64,000 nt of DNA from Spinacia oleracea (lineage: Eukaryota; Streptophyta; Magnoliopsida; Caryophyllales; Amaranthaceae). The translations under genes and the position numbers were made by a program. Shown here piece by piece: positions 47,429-59,195 of the stretch. Every line of letters starts with the position of its first letter. Position 1 is the stretch's first letter. The DNA is taken from positions 30,433,247 through 30,497,246 of the forward strand of contig NC_079488.1 of NCBI RefSeq assembly GCF_020520425.1, in the 5' to 3' direction. The notes beneath the pieces are model-generated. The model ran no database searches. It saw only the letters and a list, made by a program, of their open reading frames with translations, and had not been told where the DNA came from.

Positions 47429-48449
47429 TTCGATCTCAAATACATCCCGCAGAAGTCTATCAAGGGTTCAACAGTCTCAGACTTCCTAGCCGACTGTCCT
47501 ATCGAGGCAGAAGAGGAGGATTACGACTTACTCGACGAGAAAATCTTAATGACCAGTGATGACAGTTGGTCAATGCATTTCAACGGTGCTTCGAATCAGA
47601 ACGGGTGTGGTGATGGAGTAATTCTAGTAGCCCCAGACGGCACTCACATTCCTATATCAGCAAAACTGCAATTCAACGTCACAAACAATGCGGCAGAATA
47701 TGAAGCATGCATCATGGGCCTGAAAGCCGCCTTAGCATTGGGTGTCCAGAAACTTCGAATATACGGGGATTCTTCCCTAATCATCAATCAAATTTCTGGC
47801 AAATGGAAAGTAAGGAGCGAGAGCTTGGCTCCATACAAGTCCTACCTTGAGCAGCTGTCTGAGCAAATAGAAGAGCTTCGTTATACATACCTCCCGAGAG
47901 AGGAAAACCAATTCGCCGATGCACTTGTAAAGCTGGCCTCAATGATCAACATCCCAAATGGCATGGCTGAAATGCCACTTACAATTGAAACACGTCAAGA
48001 AGCAGCATATATCCATGCTATTGACGACGTCGAGCAAGACGGGGATGAACCTTGGTTTACAGACATTCAAAGGTATCTACAAACTTCAGAGTATCCCCCA
48101 CACTTTTCAAACAAAAATCAAAGGGCTCTACGACTACAATCAACCAATTTCGTCATAGAAGGCGGCATTCTATACAAAAGTTCCTTTGGCGGTCCTAACC
48201 TCCGATGTGTTGACAAGCACGAAGCTTAAAGAGTCATGGACAACATACATGCTGGAGTCTGTGGCACCCACATGAATGGCAAGATGCTAGCCCTCAAGAT
48301 CATCAGGGCTCGATACTACTGGACTACCCTCGAACGGGATTTCTACTTCTTTGTCAAGAAATGTCCTACCAGCCAAAAGTGTGCAAATCTGAAGCACATT
48401 CCTCCATCATTTCTATACTCTCAATCATCACCGTGGCCATTCTCAGAGG
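47429..48449 (+). pseudogene. Second (archaeal-type) RNase H and integrase start
   Basis: In frame after the stop at 47426. The additional RNase H (47549-48000) has MHFNGASNQNGCG, NNAAEYEACIMGL, IYGDSSLI and FADALVKLAS. This extra domain is typical of the Tat/Ogre lineage. The first catalytic Asp (FDGAS in relatives) is Asn here (codon AAC at 47582). After TAA at 48227 comes the integrase HHCC zinc finger (HAGVCGTHMNG ... CPTSQKCANLKH). The frame is lost at about 48449, where LINE sequence begins, so the integrase core and 3' LTR are absent. Confidence 0.8.
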
Positions 48450-48721
48450 CAAGTGGTGGGGTAACTGTCCATAATAGCGCAGAGGGTCAATTGAATGCTC
48501 TCTACTTTAATGTTGGCTCCTCAACCAATTACACGTGTAGAAAGTATAGGAAAATAAAGCGAGTCAGCACATGTCCAAATGTGAATCTTTGGTTAAGGGA
48601 AGAACAGGCTAGCTATGGCAAGAGGAAGGATAGTATGGACATTGATGGTGAAGAGGAGGGGTTTGGCACTATGTGCTCAGTAGCGGAGGTTGGTCTTAAC
48701 CAACCCCGCGAACAACAATGA
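48450..48721 (+). pseudogene. LINE ORF1 C-terminal tail
   Basis: The open frame ending EEEGFGTMCSVAEVGLNQ-PREQQ stops with TGA at 48719-48721. It overlaps the ORF2 start codon in ATGA (48718-48721). The basic, Ser-rich tail and GLNQPREQQ-like ending are typical of ORF1 in plant L1 elements. The DUF4283 domain is missing because of 5' truncation. Confidence 0.6.
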
Positions 48722-51700
48722 AAATTCTGAGCTGGAACTGTCAAGGGCTTGGCAACCCTTGGACAGTTACGGCCCTCCGAGATAGGTGTTGGAGGGATAG
48801 GCCGGAGATTGTCTTTATTATGGAGACAATGATTGATGCTAGGAGGTTAGAAAGGGTGCGTAATAGCTGTGGGTTTACGCAAGGCTCATGTATCAGTAGT
48901 ATCGGCATTTTGTGGAGGGATGTGAACGTGGTAATTAAGTCTTATTCTGCTCATCATGTGGACACGGAGGTAAGGAGACAGGATAATCGGGTTGCTTGGA
49001 GAGTGGCAGGTATATATGGGTGGCTGGAGCGGGAGAACAAACACCTTACATGGAAGCTTATGGAAAGGTATTGGGGCAATTGTACTAAACCACTAGTGAT
49101 GTTTGGAGACTTCAATGAAATTCTCGGGCCGTCAGAGAAGGATGGTGGGGCTATTCGGGGTGAGAGACAGATGGATGCTTTTCGGGGGGCCATTGATGGT
49201 TGTAATTTGCGTGATATGGGGTTCTGAAGTAGTGTATTTACGTGGCAAAGGGGAACTTCACCCCAAAATGTTGTCTGAGAAAGGTTAGACAGGTTCTTAG
49301 CAAATGCGGGATGGTATAATATCTTCCCAAAATCGGAGGTCCTTCACCTTGCAAGATACTGGTCTGATCATACTCCCTTATTATTGAATACTGAATATGA
49401 CCGGGGGAGAGGACGTGAGGAGCGTTGCTTCAGATTTGAGTCGCTATGGTTGTCCAAGGAGGAGTGGCGGGTGGTAGTGGCAGGGGCGTGGCATGAGCAG
49501 GTCGGGGGATCAATGGCTGCGAGAATAGAGCGGTGTTCGACAACACTTTCGGCATGGGCAACTACAACATTTGGCTCGATAAAACAAAAAATAAAAAAGG
49601 CAGAGAAAGAGCTGAAGAGGCTACAGGACATGTATCCAGATGGGCGTACTATGGAGCAATGTGGAGAGTTGAGTGCGCAGCTTGATGAGTTACACAAAAT
49701 GGAGGAGTCGTACTGGTATGCACGTGCAAGAGAAAATGAGTTACGTGAAGGGGACAAGAATACGAAATATTTTCACCATAAAGCAAGCCAAAGGAAGAAA
49801 AGAAACTATATCAAAGGCTTGAATGATAATAATGGGGTTTGGCAAACAGGAAAAGAAGATGTGCAGCATATTGTGGAGGATTACTTTGAGAAGTTGTTTG
49901 CTACTGACTTGCCGGACAACTTTGAAGAGGCATTGGCAGGTATGTCCCGTATTGTCACGAACGAGATGAATGAGGTCATGAATGCCGAGCCAACTGATGT
50001 GGAGGTTAAACAAGCACTTTTCCAAATGCACCCCAACAAAGCGCCGGACCGGATGGTATGCACGCCCTCTTTTTTCAGAAATTTTGTCATATTGTTGGTG
50101 ATGATGTGGTGCAGTTTGTTAAAGGATGGTGGAGAGGTAATGTGGACATTAATATGATTAATAGAACTTGTATAGTACTCATACCGAAGTTCAATAATAC
50201 TACTAATATGAGTGAGTTTCGACCTATAAGTCTCTGCAATGTTCTTTATAAATCATCTCCAAGACCATGGCAAACAAGTTGAAAGTTTTTTCCCTCAATA
50301 GTGTCAATCCAACAGAGTGCTTTTGTGCCGGGTAGATTAATCACAGATAATGCTCTTGTGGCTTTCGAGATTTTCCATACTATGAAGAGGAAAGGAGAAG
50401 GGAGAGATGGTACTATTGCTCTTAAACTTGATATGATGAAGGCATATGACCGAGTCGAATGGTCTTTCTTGGAGCGAGTTATGTTTAGAATGGGATTCAA
50501 CAGTAATTGGGTTCAAAGGGTGATGGGATGCCTATCTAGCGTCTCATTTTCCTTCAAAATCAATGGCCATATCTCTAGTTCTGTAACACCGGTCCGAGGT
50601 TTACGTCAATGTGACCATATATCCCCGTATTTATTCTTACTTTGTGCTAACGCTTTTTCTACTTTAGATATCTAAAGCAGCAAATGAGAACTTAATACAT
50701 GGTGCTAAAGTCTGTAATAGGGCCCCAAGAATTTCTCATCTTTTCTTTGCAGATGCTAGCATTTTATTTGCAAAAGCCAATATGCAGGAGTGCTCTAAGA
50801 TAGCTGAAATTATCAGTATCTATGAGAAAGCATCCGGACAGAAAGTTAACCTTAGCAAAACCGAAGTGGCTTTTAGTAAATGTGTCAATGTTGCTCGAAG
50901 GGAGGAAATTGTGGAGACTCTAGGTGTTCGGGAGGTGGTTAAACATGAGAAGTATTTAGGCTTGCCGACTATTATTGGGAGATCAAAGAAGGCGGTATTT
51001 GCAGGCTTAAAAGAACGTTTGTGGAAGAAACTAAATGGCTGGAAAGAGAAACTTCTATCTCGACCGGGGAAAGAAGTAGTTATTAAGGCCGTGGAACAAG
51101 CAATTCCCACCTATATGATGAGTGTATTTCGGATACCGAATGGATTGGTTGATGACCTCCATGCTCTAGTTGCCCGATTTTGGTGGGGATCGACGGATAC
51201 AGCGAGGAAAATGCATTGGCACACATGGGAGACGATGTGTCTTCCTAAGTCGATGGGTGGCTTGGGATTTTGCGACTTTCGATGTTTTAACCAAGCACTT
51301 CTTGCTAAACAAGCCTGGAGACTTCACACCGTTAGGGACTCTCTCTTATATGCGGTATTGAAGGCGAGATTTTTCAAAAATGATGAGTTTCTTGAGGCTA
51401 GAAGGGGGCATGACCCGAGTTATACATGGAGAAGTATTTGCGGGAAAAATTCACTTCTACTCGATGGCCTTAAGTGACGAGTTGGTAATGGGGCCAGCAT
51501 TGGCGTTTGGGACGAAGCGTGGTTACCCGGCAATTCTGCAATAATTGTCCCTACCCCGAACTTAAACTGTTATCTTGGCCTAAAGGTTGCAGCCCTTATT
51601 GACTTTGAGAAGGGTGGGTGGGATGAAGCAACAATAAGATATACCTTTAACGCAGAAGATAGTGAGTTAATTATGAGCATACCAAGCTAAGACTTTTTCC

Positions 51701-52785
51701 CACAGGACACGAGGTATTGGTGGCCGACAAAGCACGGGACATATACGGTAAAGTCGGGCTACTGGTTAGCACAGTTGGGGCATCGAAACACATGGAGCTT
51801 GTTCCATGGTGAGAATGAAGACAAGATGTGGCAGCAGGTCTGGAAAATTCAAGGGTCACCGAAGCTCTGCCATTTCATTTGGAGGGCATGTAAGGGGAGC
51901 CTTGCTGTGAGGGAGAGATTGCACGTCCGTCACGTAGTACCTGATGCAGTTTGCGTTGTGTGTGGTGAGGCAAATGAGACCATTTTGCATGCTTTGTTCG
52001 AATGTGAAGATCCTCGGGACATTTGGGCTCACAGTGATTTTAGAGACTTGTTGCTTGCTGCCCCGTCTACCACCTTTGCTGAACGGTTCGAACGGATGGC
52101 TGGCAAAGTAAGTAATATGGAGCTGCAAACCTTTTGTACCCTTGTTTGGGCCGCGTGGTTCTGCAGGAACGAAAGAATACATAATGGAGTGCCCTTGGCA
52201 CCAAGCCAAGTTGCTGTGAACTTCCTGAAATTAGTGCACGACCACCAGGAGTACGCTACATCGGTTTTCGAACCGATTACAGGTCTGGATGCAGGGGTAG
52301 GAACAGGTGGCTGGACATGTCCACAAGGGGACCGGGTGAAGGCAAACACGGATGCACATGTTGGGGTGGTCGATGTTGGGCTGGGTACGGTGGTGCGCGA
52401 CAATGAGGGGTGACTGCTAGCTGCTGCAGTTATTAGGGTGAAGGCAAAGCGGGAAGTGGAGCAGGCCGAAGTTGCTGGTGCTAGACTTGGGGTACAACAG
52501 GGGAAACAAATGGGATTCTCCAAGATCATACTGGAATGTGATGCTATGAATGTGGTTCGCACCATTAATCAGAAGCTGAAGGGTTATTCACCACTGCTGC
52601 TCTTTTACGAAGACATTGGTCGGATGAAAAATAGCTTTGAGTCCTTTATTTGTAATCATGTCCGTAGGTCGGGTAATACTTTAGCACATCTTATAGCAAG
52701 ATGGAATGATGTTGTAATTGACCACTTGTGGGTCGATAATTTCCCCCAAAGTTTCATGGCTTTGGCGGGAATTGATTTACTTTAA
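48718..52785 (+). pseudogene. LINE ORF2 with mutated RT active site
   Basis: The endonuclease begins MKILSWNCQGLGNP and has MET, FGDFNEILG and (after stops near 49225 and 49276) SDHTPLL. The RT follows from 49384: HPNKAPDRM (frameshifted at the GPDG block), FRPISLCNVLYK, SAFVPGRLITDNA, LDMMKAYDRVEWSF. The catalytic motif, usually FADD, is FADA (codon GCT at 50755). The zf-RVT region lies at 51780-52110 (LCHFIWRACKGSLA, CVVCGEANETILHALFECE), and RNase H from 52320 (VKANTDAHVG, stop near 52411, LECDAMNVV, GNTLAHLIAR). At least six stops or frameshifts are present. Not functional. Confidence 0.85.
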
Positions 52786-52820
52786 TAAAGTCTCCGGCCT
52801 AACGTTTCTTTAAAAAAAAA

Positions 52821-53942
52821 TCTTTGTAGAGGTGTAACGGGTACAAAAGAACTAATAAGACTCGAGTTACAAACTTGCACACACATAATTAATAAATATA
52901 TTTATTATGATGGTTACTCGAGCATGTAAGGTGGGTAGTGAAGTGGGTAAGGTGAGTCCTTGCACTTGGCGAGTTTGTATACCTAAGTAATGGTGTGGTA
53001 GATAAAGTTTTAGATTTTACTTCAGTCATATATAAGTAATGAGCGGGATTACATGATATGTCCACAGCTCGTTATAACAACAAAGCCTTAGTTCCAAAAG
53101 GCTAATCTGAACTGTCGTAAGGAAATGGCGTGAAACGCTAAATATGAAAAGTAAAAAATTATGTTAAAGAGAGTAAACACGCAAATTGAGACACGAAAAA
53201 TAGGAGCAATAAAACAAAGTTGGTTTAAGTTTGTGTTAAGTCCCTATTTTAAAAAGACATAGTATGCCGGGTTCTTGAGCGAATATATTTTATAGCCTCT
53301 CTATGGTAATACTTGGAAGGATGGAACCATTGAAAGTTTCTTTTATAACCTACATATGGTCCTTATTTTAGACTTAGTGTTTTATTATGATACTTGTGAA
53401 AAAATAGACCATCTTCTCGACGCAATTTCCGTTCCGTACAAAAGGATAACATACAAAGTAAGGGAAATGTGACAAACGTAAAATACAACTTGCTCTATTC
53501 CCAAATTATTGTTTTCATCTCTAGAACGAGTATATTTAATACAATAGCCAACATAAAATATAAGTCGCTTCATGCCTCAAATTTTTTTTATTTTTTATTT
53601 TCTACTTTGATATTATTCTATAATTTAAAAAGTTTTAAATTTGTCAAATAAGATATTAACCCAAAAAAGTACTTACAAATCGGGTATAGAATATTGTAAA
53701 GGAAATAGTAATAGATTAATAATAAATCTGGAAATTTAAATGGTAGCGTAAATTATGATAGAGTATGGGGCACGAAGCACGATGTACGTTGCAATGAGTT
53801 GTAAATATTAGAGCGTAAAATTTTAATAACTAACTCTATTATTTTTAATCTTTAATGATATGTATATTATGAAAATTTAACTATTTCTTATATCATTTAG
53901 ATTTTCTAATCAGTACAAACTTAATATTTAAACTTATTAAAC
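52821..53942. other. Unassigned AT-rich stretch
   Basis: No coding region or known repeat can be supported. It ends at the Helitron-type terminus at 53943-53969 and may be the body of that element; its 5' end was not found. Confidence 0.4.
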
Positions 53943-53969
53943 CGTGCAATTGCACGAGTAATATACTAG
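53943..53969 (+). mobile_element. Helitron 3' terminus
   Basis: A perfect 14-base palindrome (CGTGCAATTGCACG, 53943-53956), nine bases, then CTAG (53966-53969) followed by T. Hairpin, spacing, CTRR and flanking T fit a Helitron 3' end of a different family from the one at 5456. No matching 5' TC end was identified to the left. Confidence 0.6.
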
Positions 53970-54215
53970 TTATTATATAAAATAGAGTTATGTTATATGA
54001 TTTCAGATAGAAATCTATAGGACTTAGAAAACCTACGAAATATAAGATATCTAATTTGTAACATAAATAGAGGCGTATGCCCCACGAATAATATGAGACA
54101 ATCAAATACGGAGTAATGTATTCTCCATAATTTAATACCTACCTATCTCGTTAGTCTCCCCGTCAAGCTATCTAGGGTTTCAGTATCTCCCCGTCAACTA
54201 ATTAAGGGATCGACT

Positions 54216-55997
54216 ATGGATTTAGATCTCGTTACTGAGGATGTAACTACGGGTTCAGATCTCGTTGATGAGGATGTAACAAATACATCATGAGATGAAT
54301 TATCATGAGATGAATCATGGTAAGCGAGTCGATATGGAGACACTTTGTAACAAATACATCTGTTTTTATTGTTATTCCTTGCCAAAGGAAAAGGAAGATG
54401 GCAGTTATAATTGGGACGACACTGAACAACATTCCCTCGAATCTGATGTCCACTTGCTTAGAATTGTATGCCGCTCGAGACGATTTTGAGATGATTATAA
54501 TGATTTAGATTATCATTTTGGTCTATTTGCGTGTGGCTTCCCTCGTTCCTGTATTGTGGTACCATTGGAGGACGTCAAACGTCGTGACTTTATATGCGAC
54601 TTTATTGGTCTTGGTAGTGATCCAGGTTACTGTAGATGCTTGCTTATCAATTACAATAAAGGATATATGTTCCCTGAAGCAGCACCTTACCGATTTGACG
54701 ATTATCCAAATTATGTCCCCCTTTCTCTGAAGAAACTCTTACGACGTAGTCGTATCAACTTCCGACACCGAATTTCTTATGATAGGCCTGTGAAATCATT
54801 GTGGCCTGTGAGCCCTAACGAGATTGATAATCCCTGCCCATGTCCTATTGCCAGAAAATTCAAAGATATGGAACCTGAATATCCCGATGATATCAAGCAG
54901 TTAGTTCTCGAATCAAAAAACTCTAATCACATTGAGATTGAGATTGGTCAGTCTTTGGATGTTACATCCTTGTTGATGGAGATGAATTACCTTGATCGGA
55001 TTAATGGTGAGCGTGTTGATGTTAAGAAGATGAAGTCATTTAGTGGGAAATACAAAATGGTTTGTTGTTTTTATGTGCCTATATTGCGTGAACACACGGA
55101 TGACAGTCACTATCTGCTATGAATTGTTTTTATGTGCCTATATGTGTCTAGTAGATACATGCTATGAATTTTTTTCATATGCAATTACCTTAACTTGGAT
55201 AGACATCGTATAAACTGTCTCCTTTTAGATAATAATAATGGTATAGATGATCTCAAGAGACATATTTTATTCTATGGTTCTCCTCGCTACACTTATGGAG
55301 CCGATGCATTTCCCTTTACTCTAGAGAAATTGTACCAACTTTATAAGGAGGAGCGGCTTCTAGTCTGGAAATCTCCTAGTACTCGCAACCTTGAATGGCT
55401 TTTGAAGGCCAATCCTTATGATTCTCTTCAAAGTATGAATCATCCAGGATCAGAATCAGATGACAGTAAGGTGGTGACTACTAGTATCTCAGAACTGAAC
55501 AGGAAAGTTGTGGGGTTGTACTTGTGTGAGGATGGAGATTTTAGTCCAACATTGTGGAGGGTGTATGAAGAGTGCAGAATTCGGGAGTTGGAATTTGAAA
55601 TTTTGGTAGTATACTTACCCTTTGATGACTGCCTTGGCCTACAGTTCATGTATAATCAATATCACAACTTTGAATACAGTGATTATACCATCGTAATTCA
55701 TAAATTTACGGGGGATTACAGGAACACATGAAGAAAATGAATAGATTGTTTCAGCGGAAGAATATAGGAGGATCTAATTGGTGGTGTTTTCCCTTGAACT
55801 ACTATGTAAGCTGCAGGCTGGACCGACTTGTGTACACCCAAGGTATGGACAAGCTTATCATTGTGGAACCCAATGGTTAATACGTCGATCCTTATGGAAA
55901 GTTGGTCATGTGCTTTAGCAGTTACCAAGGAATTGATACATATCCCTTCACTAGAGAATCACTTATTGAAAGGAGATTGAAAGAATTGGAGGAACTC
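54216..55997 (+). pseudogene. Nucleoredoxin-like gene, 5' part (modules 1-3), decayed
   Basis: Three diverged thioredoxin-like modules follow one another. Module 1 has GKRVDMETLCNKYICFYCYS, then a stop/frameshift near 54487, then LDYHFGLFACGF (54511) on to FPEAAPYRF. Module 2 has LDVTSLLMEM, NGERVDVKKM and KYKMVCCFYVP, then a break at 55122, and YGADAFPFTLEKLYQLYKEE. Module 3 has NRKVVGLYLCEDGDFSPTLW, RELEFEILVVYL, then after a frameshift VDPYGKL and YPFTRESLIE. The order (TLESLL-like entry, KxVGLYF strand, FEIxxV strand, YPFTxE helix) matches plant nucleoredoxins, nuclear/cytosolic redox proteins. The WCxxC active site is absent from every module. It is interrupted by a Copia element at 55998. 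SEO-type proteins are an alternative thioredoxin-like relative. Confidence 0.5.
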
Positions 55998-56394
55998 TGT
56001 AGAAAAACAAATTCTTGATCTTGGTTTTCTGATGGATCAAAATGATCTCATCTGTTTCTATATTTCAGTGTTTTGTGTGTTTGTTTATTACAACTCAAAC
56101 GGCACCAAGCCACTACTCTTTTATATATATACAGACTATGTAAAACCCTAGCAAAAGCTAGCTGTACAAAACAACAAAAGACAGCAATGCTCCTAGGATC
56201 AACCAAAGGAGACAAACTAGGACAAAAGTAGTAAAAAGTTAAAAGTAATAAATACAACCAGCAATATTCACATGGGGATTATTAAGCACAACCAAGGACC
56301 AACAACGGATCCTTCACCTACTGCATTGCAGTGCCACATTCACACACAGAAGAGTGGCTGCACCATCATACACAACACACCCATATTCTAAACA
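55998..56394 (-). repeat. Copia 3' LTR (left LTR)
   Basis: On the plus strand TGTAGAAAAACAAATTC to TTCTAAACA, 397 bases. It shares with the outermost right copy (61717-62103) the short CAAAAGCTAGCTG form, GCAATGCTCC and CACCTACTGC, in which the two inner copies differ. Confidence 0.9.
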
Positions 56395-56404
56395 CCCCCC
56401 CCCC

Positions 56405-58402
56405 TCAAGTTGGACTTGTGTTAAACAGTCCTAACTTGAAAGAAAGAAGATTGTACTGTTGTTCACTTAGGGCTTTTGTCATTAAATCAGCTAACTGAAG
56501 AAAGGACCTGATGTGCAGCACCTTCAAAAGACCATTAGTGATGTGATCTCTAACATAGTGACAATCCACATTGAGATGCTTAGTTCTCTCATGAAACACA
56601 TGATTGTGAGCCAAGTGCAATACTGATTGATTGTCACAGAACAAGTCAATAGGCTTGGGGACATTGTGTCCTAAATTAGAAAGGATGCCTTCAATCCAGA
56701 CTATTTCACTAGTTGTGTGAGACTTACATCTGTATTCAGCTTCACAGGAATACTTGGATACAGTCTTCTGCTTCTTGGTTTTCCAGGATACTAGAGATTT
56801 TCCCAAGAAAACACAGTATCCTGTCAATGATCTTGCACTAAAAGAACAACTTCCCCAGTCAGAATCACAAAAACTTGACAGTGTCAGTTCTGAATCTGCT
56901 GAGTAGAATAATCCCAAATTTACAGTGCCTGCTAAATACTTAATCAGATGAATTGCTGCTTGCAGATGTGGCCTTCTAGGTTCATGCATGAACTGACTAA
57001 GTTGTTGAACAGAATAGGATATATCTGGTCTTGTCAGGTTGAGGTATAGTAACCTCCCTATGATTCTTCTGTATATCTCTGGATCATCCAGAAGTTCTCC
57101 ATCATCAATGGATAACTTCATTCCCTTAGGGAAAGGACACTTTGTGGGTTTGCATCCCTCCATTCTAGTGCTTTTCACAATGTCAATGATGAACTTTCTT
57201 TGGTTCAACATGATACCGTTGTTGCTTCTTGCCACCTCAATTCCAATAAAATACCTCATCTCTCCCAAATCTTTCACAGTGAAGGCTTTGTCAAGACCTT
57301 GTTTCACTCTTCCAATTTCTTCTTCATTATCTCCTGTGATGAGTAAATCATCCACATACACTAGTATTATAATCTGCTTTCCATCAACAAGTTTGGAAAA
57401 TAGAGAATAATTTCTCTTGGATTGCTTGAATCCTTCCTCGGTGAGAAACTTGGTGAGCTCTATGTTCCATTGCCTTGAAACTTGTTTTAATCCATAAAAG
57501 CTCTTCTTCAGCCTGCATACCTGACCTTCAGTAGCTCTTTTGTAGCCTTTTGGGGGTTTCATGTACACTGCCTCATCTAGATATCCATGCAGAAAAGCAT
57601 CGTTGATATCTAGATGGTGCAATTTCCAGTTCAATGATGTGGCCAAAGCTACAAGAGTTCTTACTGAAGTGAACTTGGCCACAGGAGAAAATGTATGTTT
57701 GTAATCCTTTCCTTCTACCTGCTTATCTCCTCTTGCTACCAATCCTTCTTTCAGTCTTTCTATTCCTCCTTTTGGTCTGAATTTGATCTTGTACACCCAT
57801 TTACTATCAATAGCCCTTTTTCCTGGTGGCAGTTCAGTGACCTCCCATGTCTCATTCTTTTCTAGAGCTTCAATCTCCTCTTCCATTGCTTCAATCCACC
57901 CTTCATCTTCTTTTGCCTCCCCATAGTGCATGGGTTCTCTTTCTCTCAGAACATTGTTCAGAGAAGCCAGATATTCTTGAGTGTAGTATTTAGATTCATT
58001 CAGCATTTGCACAAAGAAATATGATGCATGAGTTTCTTTGCCTTCCTTTCTTTTCCCTGGTATGTCATACACATAATCTCTGAACTTTCTTGACACACCC
58101 CCTTCTCTATTAGACTTCCTCACAGGTTGTTGATTGTTCTCAACATTGATTTCAAGACCATCTTCTTCCACTTCATTACTTGGGCCATGTTCTTCATTTT
58201 TCTCAGTTTCAATTTGATTTGTACTTTCATCATTTTCAGAAACTTCCTGATTTTCAAGGTCATTCAATATGTCAGATAAATCATCAAAAGACATTCCATT
58301 TTCATAACCAGGTATTGAACTGTTTTGCTCCATACCAAGTTCTGACATGTTCTTTCCTTCTCTTATCAAAAAAAGGAAATATCTTTTCTTTAAAAACAAC
58401 AT
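56405..58402 (-). pseudogene. Copia reverse transcriptase and RNase H
   Basis: A 665-codon open frame on the minus strand. An acidic linker (EEHGPSNEVEEDGLE) precedes the RT: WIEAMEEEIEALEKNETWE, WVYKIKFRPKGG, LVARGDKQVEGKDY, LHHLDINDAFLHG and the intact catalytic YVDDLLITGD. RNase H follows with LTLSSFCDSDWGSCSFSARS, KTVSKYSCEAEYRCKS and LFCDNQSVLHLAHN. It ends just before the polypurine tract. The catalytic residues look intact, but it is separated from integrase by a frameshift near 58390, so no full polyprotein is made. Confidence 0.85.
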
Positions 58403-59195
58403 CCCTACTTACAAAAATCTTCTTGGTTTGTAATTCCATTACCTTGTATCCTTTCTGACAGTAAGGATATCCTATCAGAACACACCTTATTCCTCTAGGA
58501 GCAAACTTATCTGCAGGCCTTTTGTGAGGACTAGCATAACACAAACTTCCTATGATTCTCAAGTGATCATAGGATGGTTCCTTCTTCATCATTCTTTTAT
58601 CAGGAGTCTCCCAATTCAATACAGCAGTTGGCAGGAGATTGATCAAATGTGTAGCTGCTAAGATGCATTCTCCCCATAGGTAATTAGGCATTCCTGCATG
58701 AATTTTCAGTGCTCTAGCTGTTTCAAGCAGAAACCTATGTTTCCTTTCAACTCTAGCATTCTGTTGTGGCACACCTGCCACACTTCTTTGATGCATGATT
58801 CCCTTTTCTGCAAATATTCTCCCACAATCTTCCTGAAAAATCTGAGTTCCATTATCACTTCTTAAGGTTTTCACCTTAGCATTGAAATGATTTTCAACAT
58901 GAGCAAAGAAAGCAATAAAAATGCCTTTTACTTGCTCTTTGTTGGAAAATAAATGTGTCCATGTTACCCTGCTGTGATCATCTACTATGGTTAGGAAATA
59001 GCTAGCACCTGTTAAAGCCTTAGTTCTGTAAGGCCCCCACAAATCAACATGAATTAAATCAAAGATGTTTGCTGCAATTGATTTACTAGGTATGGGAGTT
59101 GTGATGTTTAGCAACAGAACAAGTATCACGGAAATATTCCTTAAGGTTTTTACACTTGCAGAACTCCAAATGCTGCATTTTAGACAAAGAAACAT
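58302..59195 (-). pseudogene. Copia integrase
   Basis: The catalytic core has FDLIHVDLWGPY, TIVDDHSRVTW, LRSDNGTQI and NARVERKHRFLLETAR, giving the D, D and E positions. Further Copia signatures are YLWGECILAATHLINLLP and RIIGSLCYASPH. The HHCC end lies in the overlapping upstream frame (LNHARLGHVSLSKM, 59086-59574), so there is a frameshift near 59100. Another shift separates it from RT. Confidence 0.85.

Larger units (their letters stand above)
48450..52820 (+). mobile_element. 5'-truncated L1-type LINE
   Basis: Starts within the ORF1 tail and ends in an A-run at 52812-52820. It replaces the gypsy integrase. No target duplication was found: sequence after the A-run does not resemble the gypsy DNA to the left, so the right side of the gypsy element was lost or lies elsewhere. 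Confidence 0.75.

Noticed and set aside
52821-53942. Remainder of the gypsy integrase after the LINE
   Set aside because: No integrase motif (DD-35-E) or HHCC continuation in any frame.
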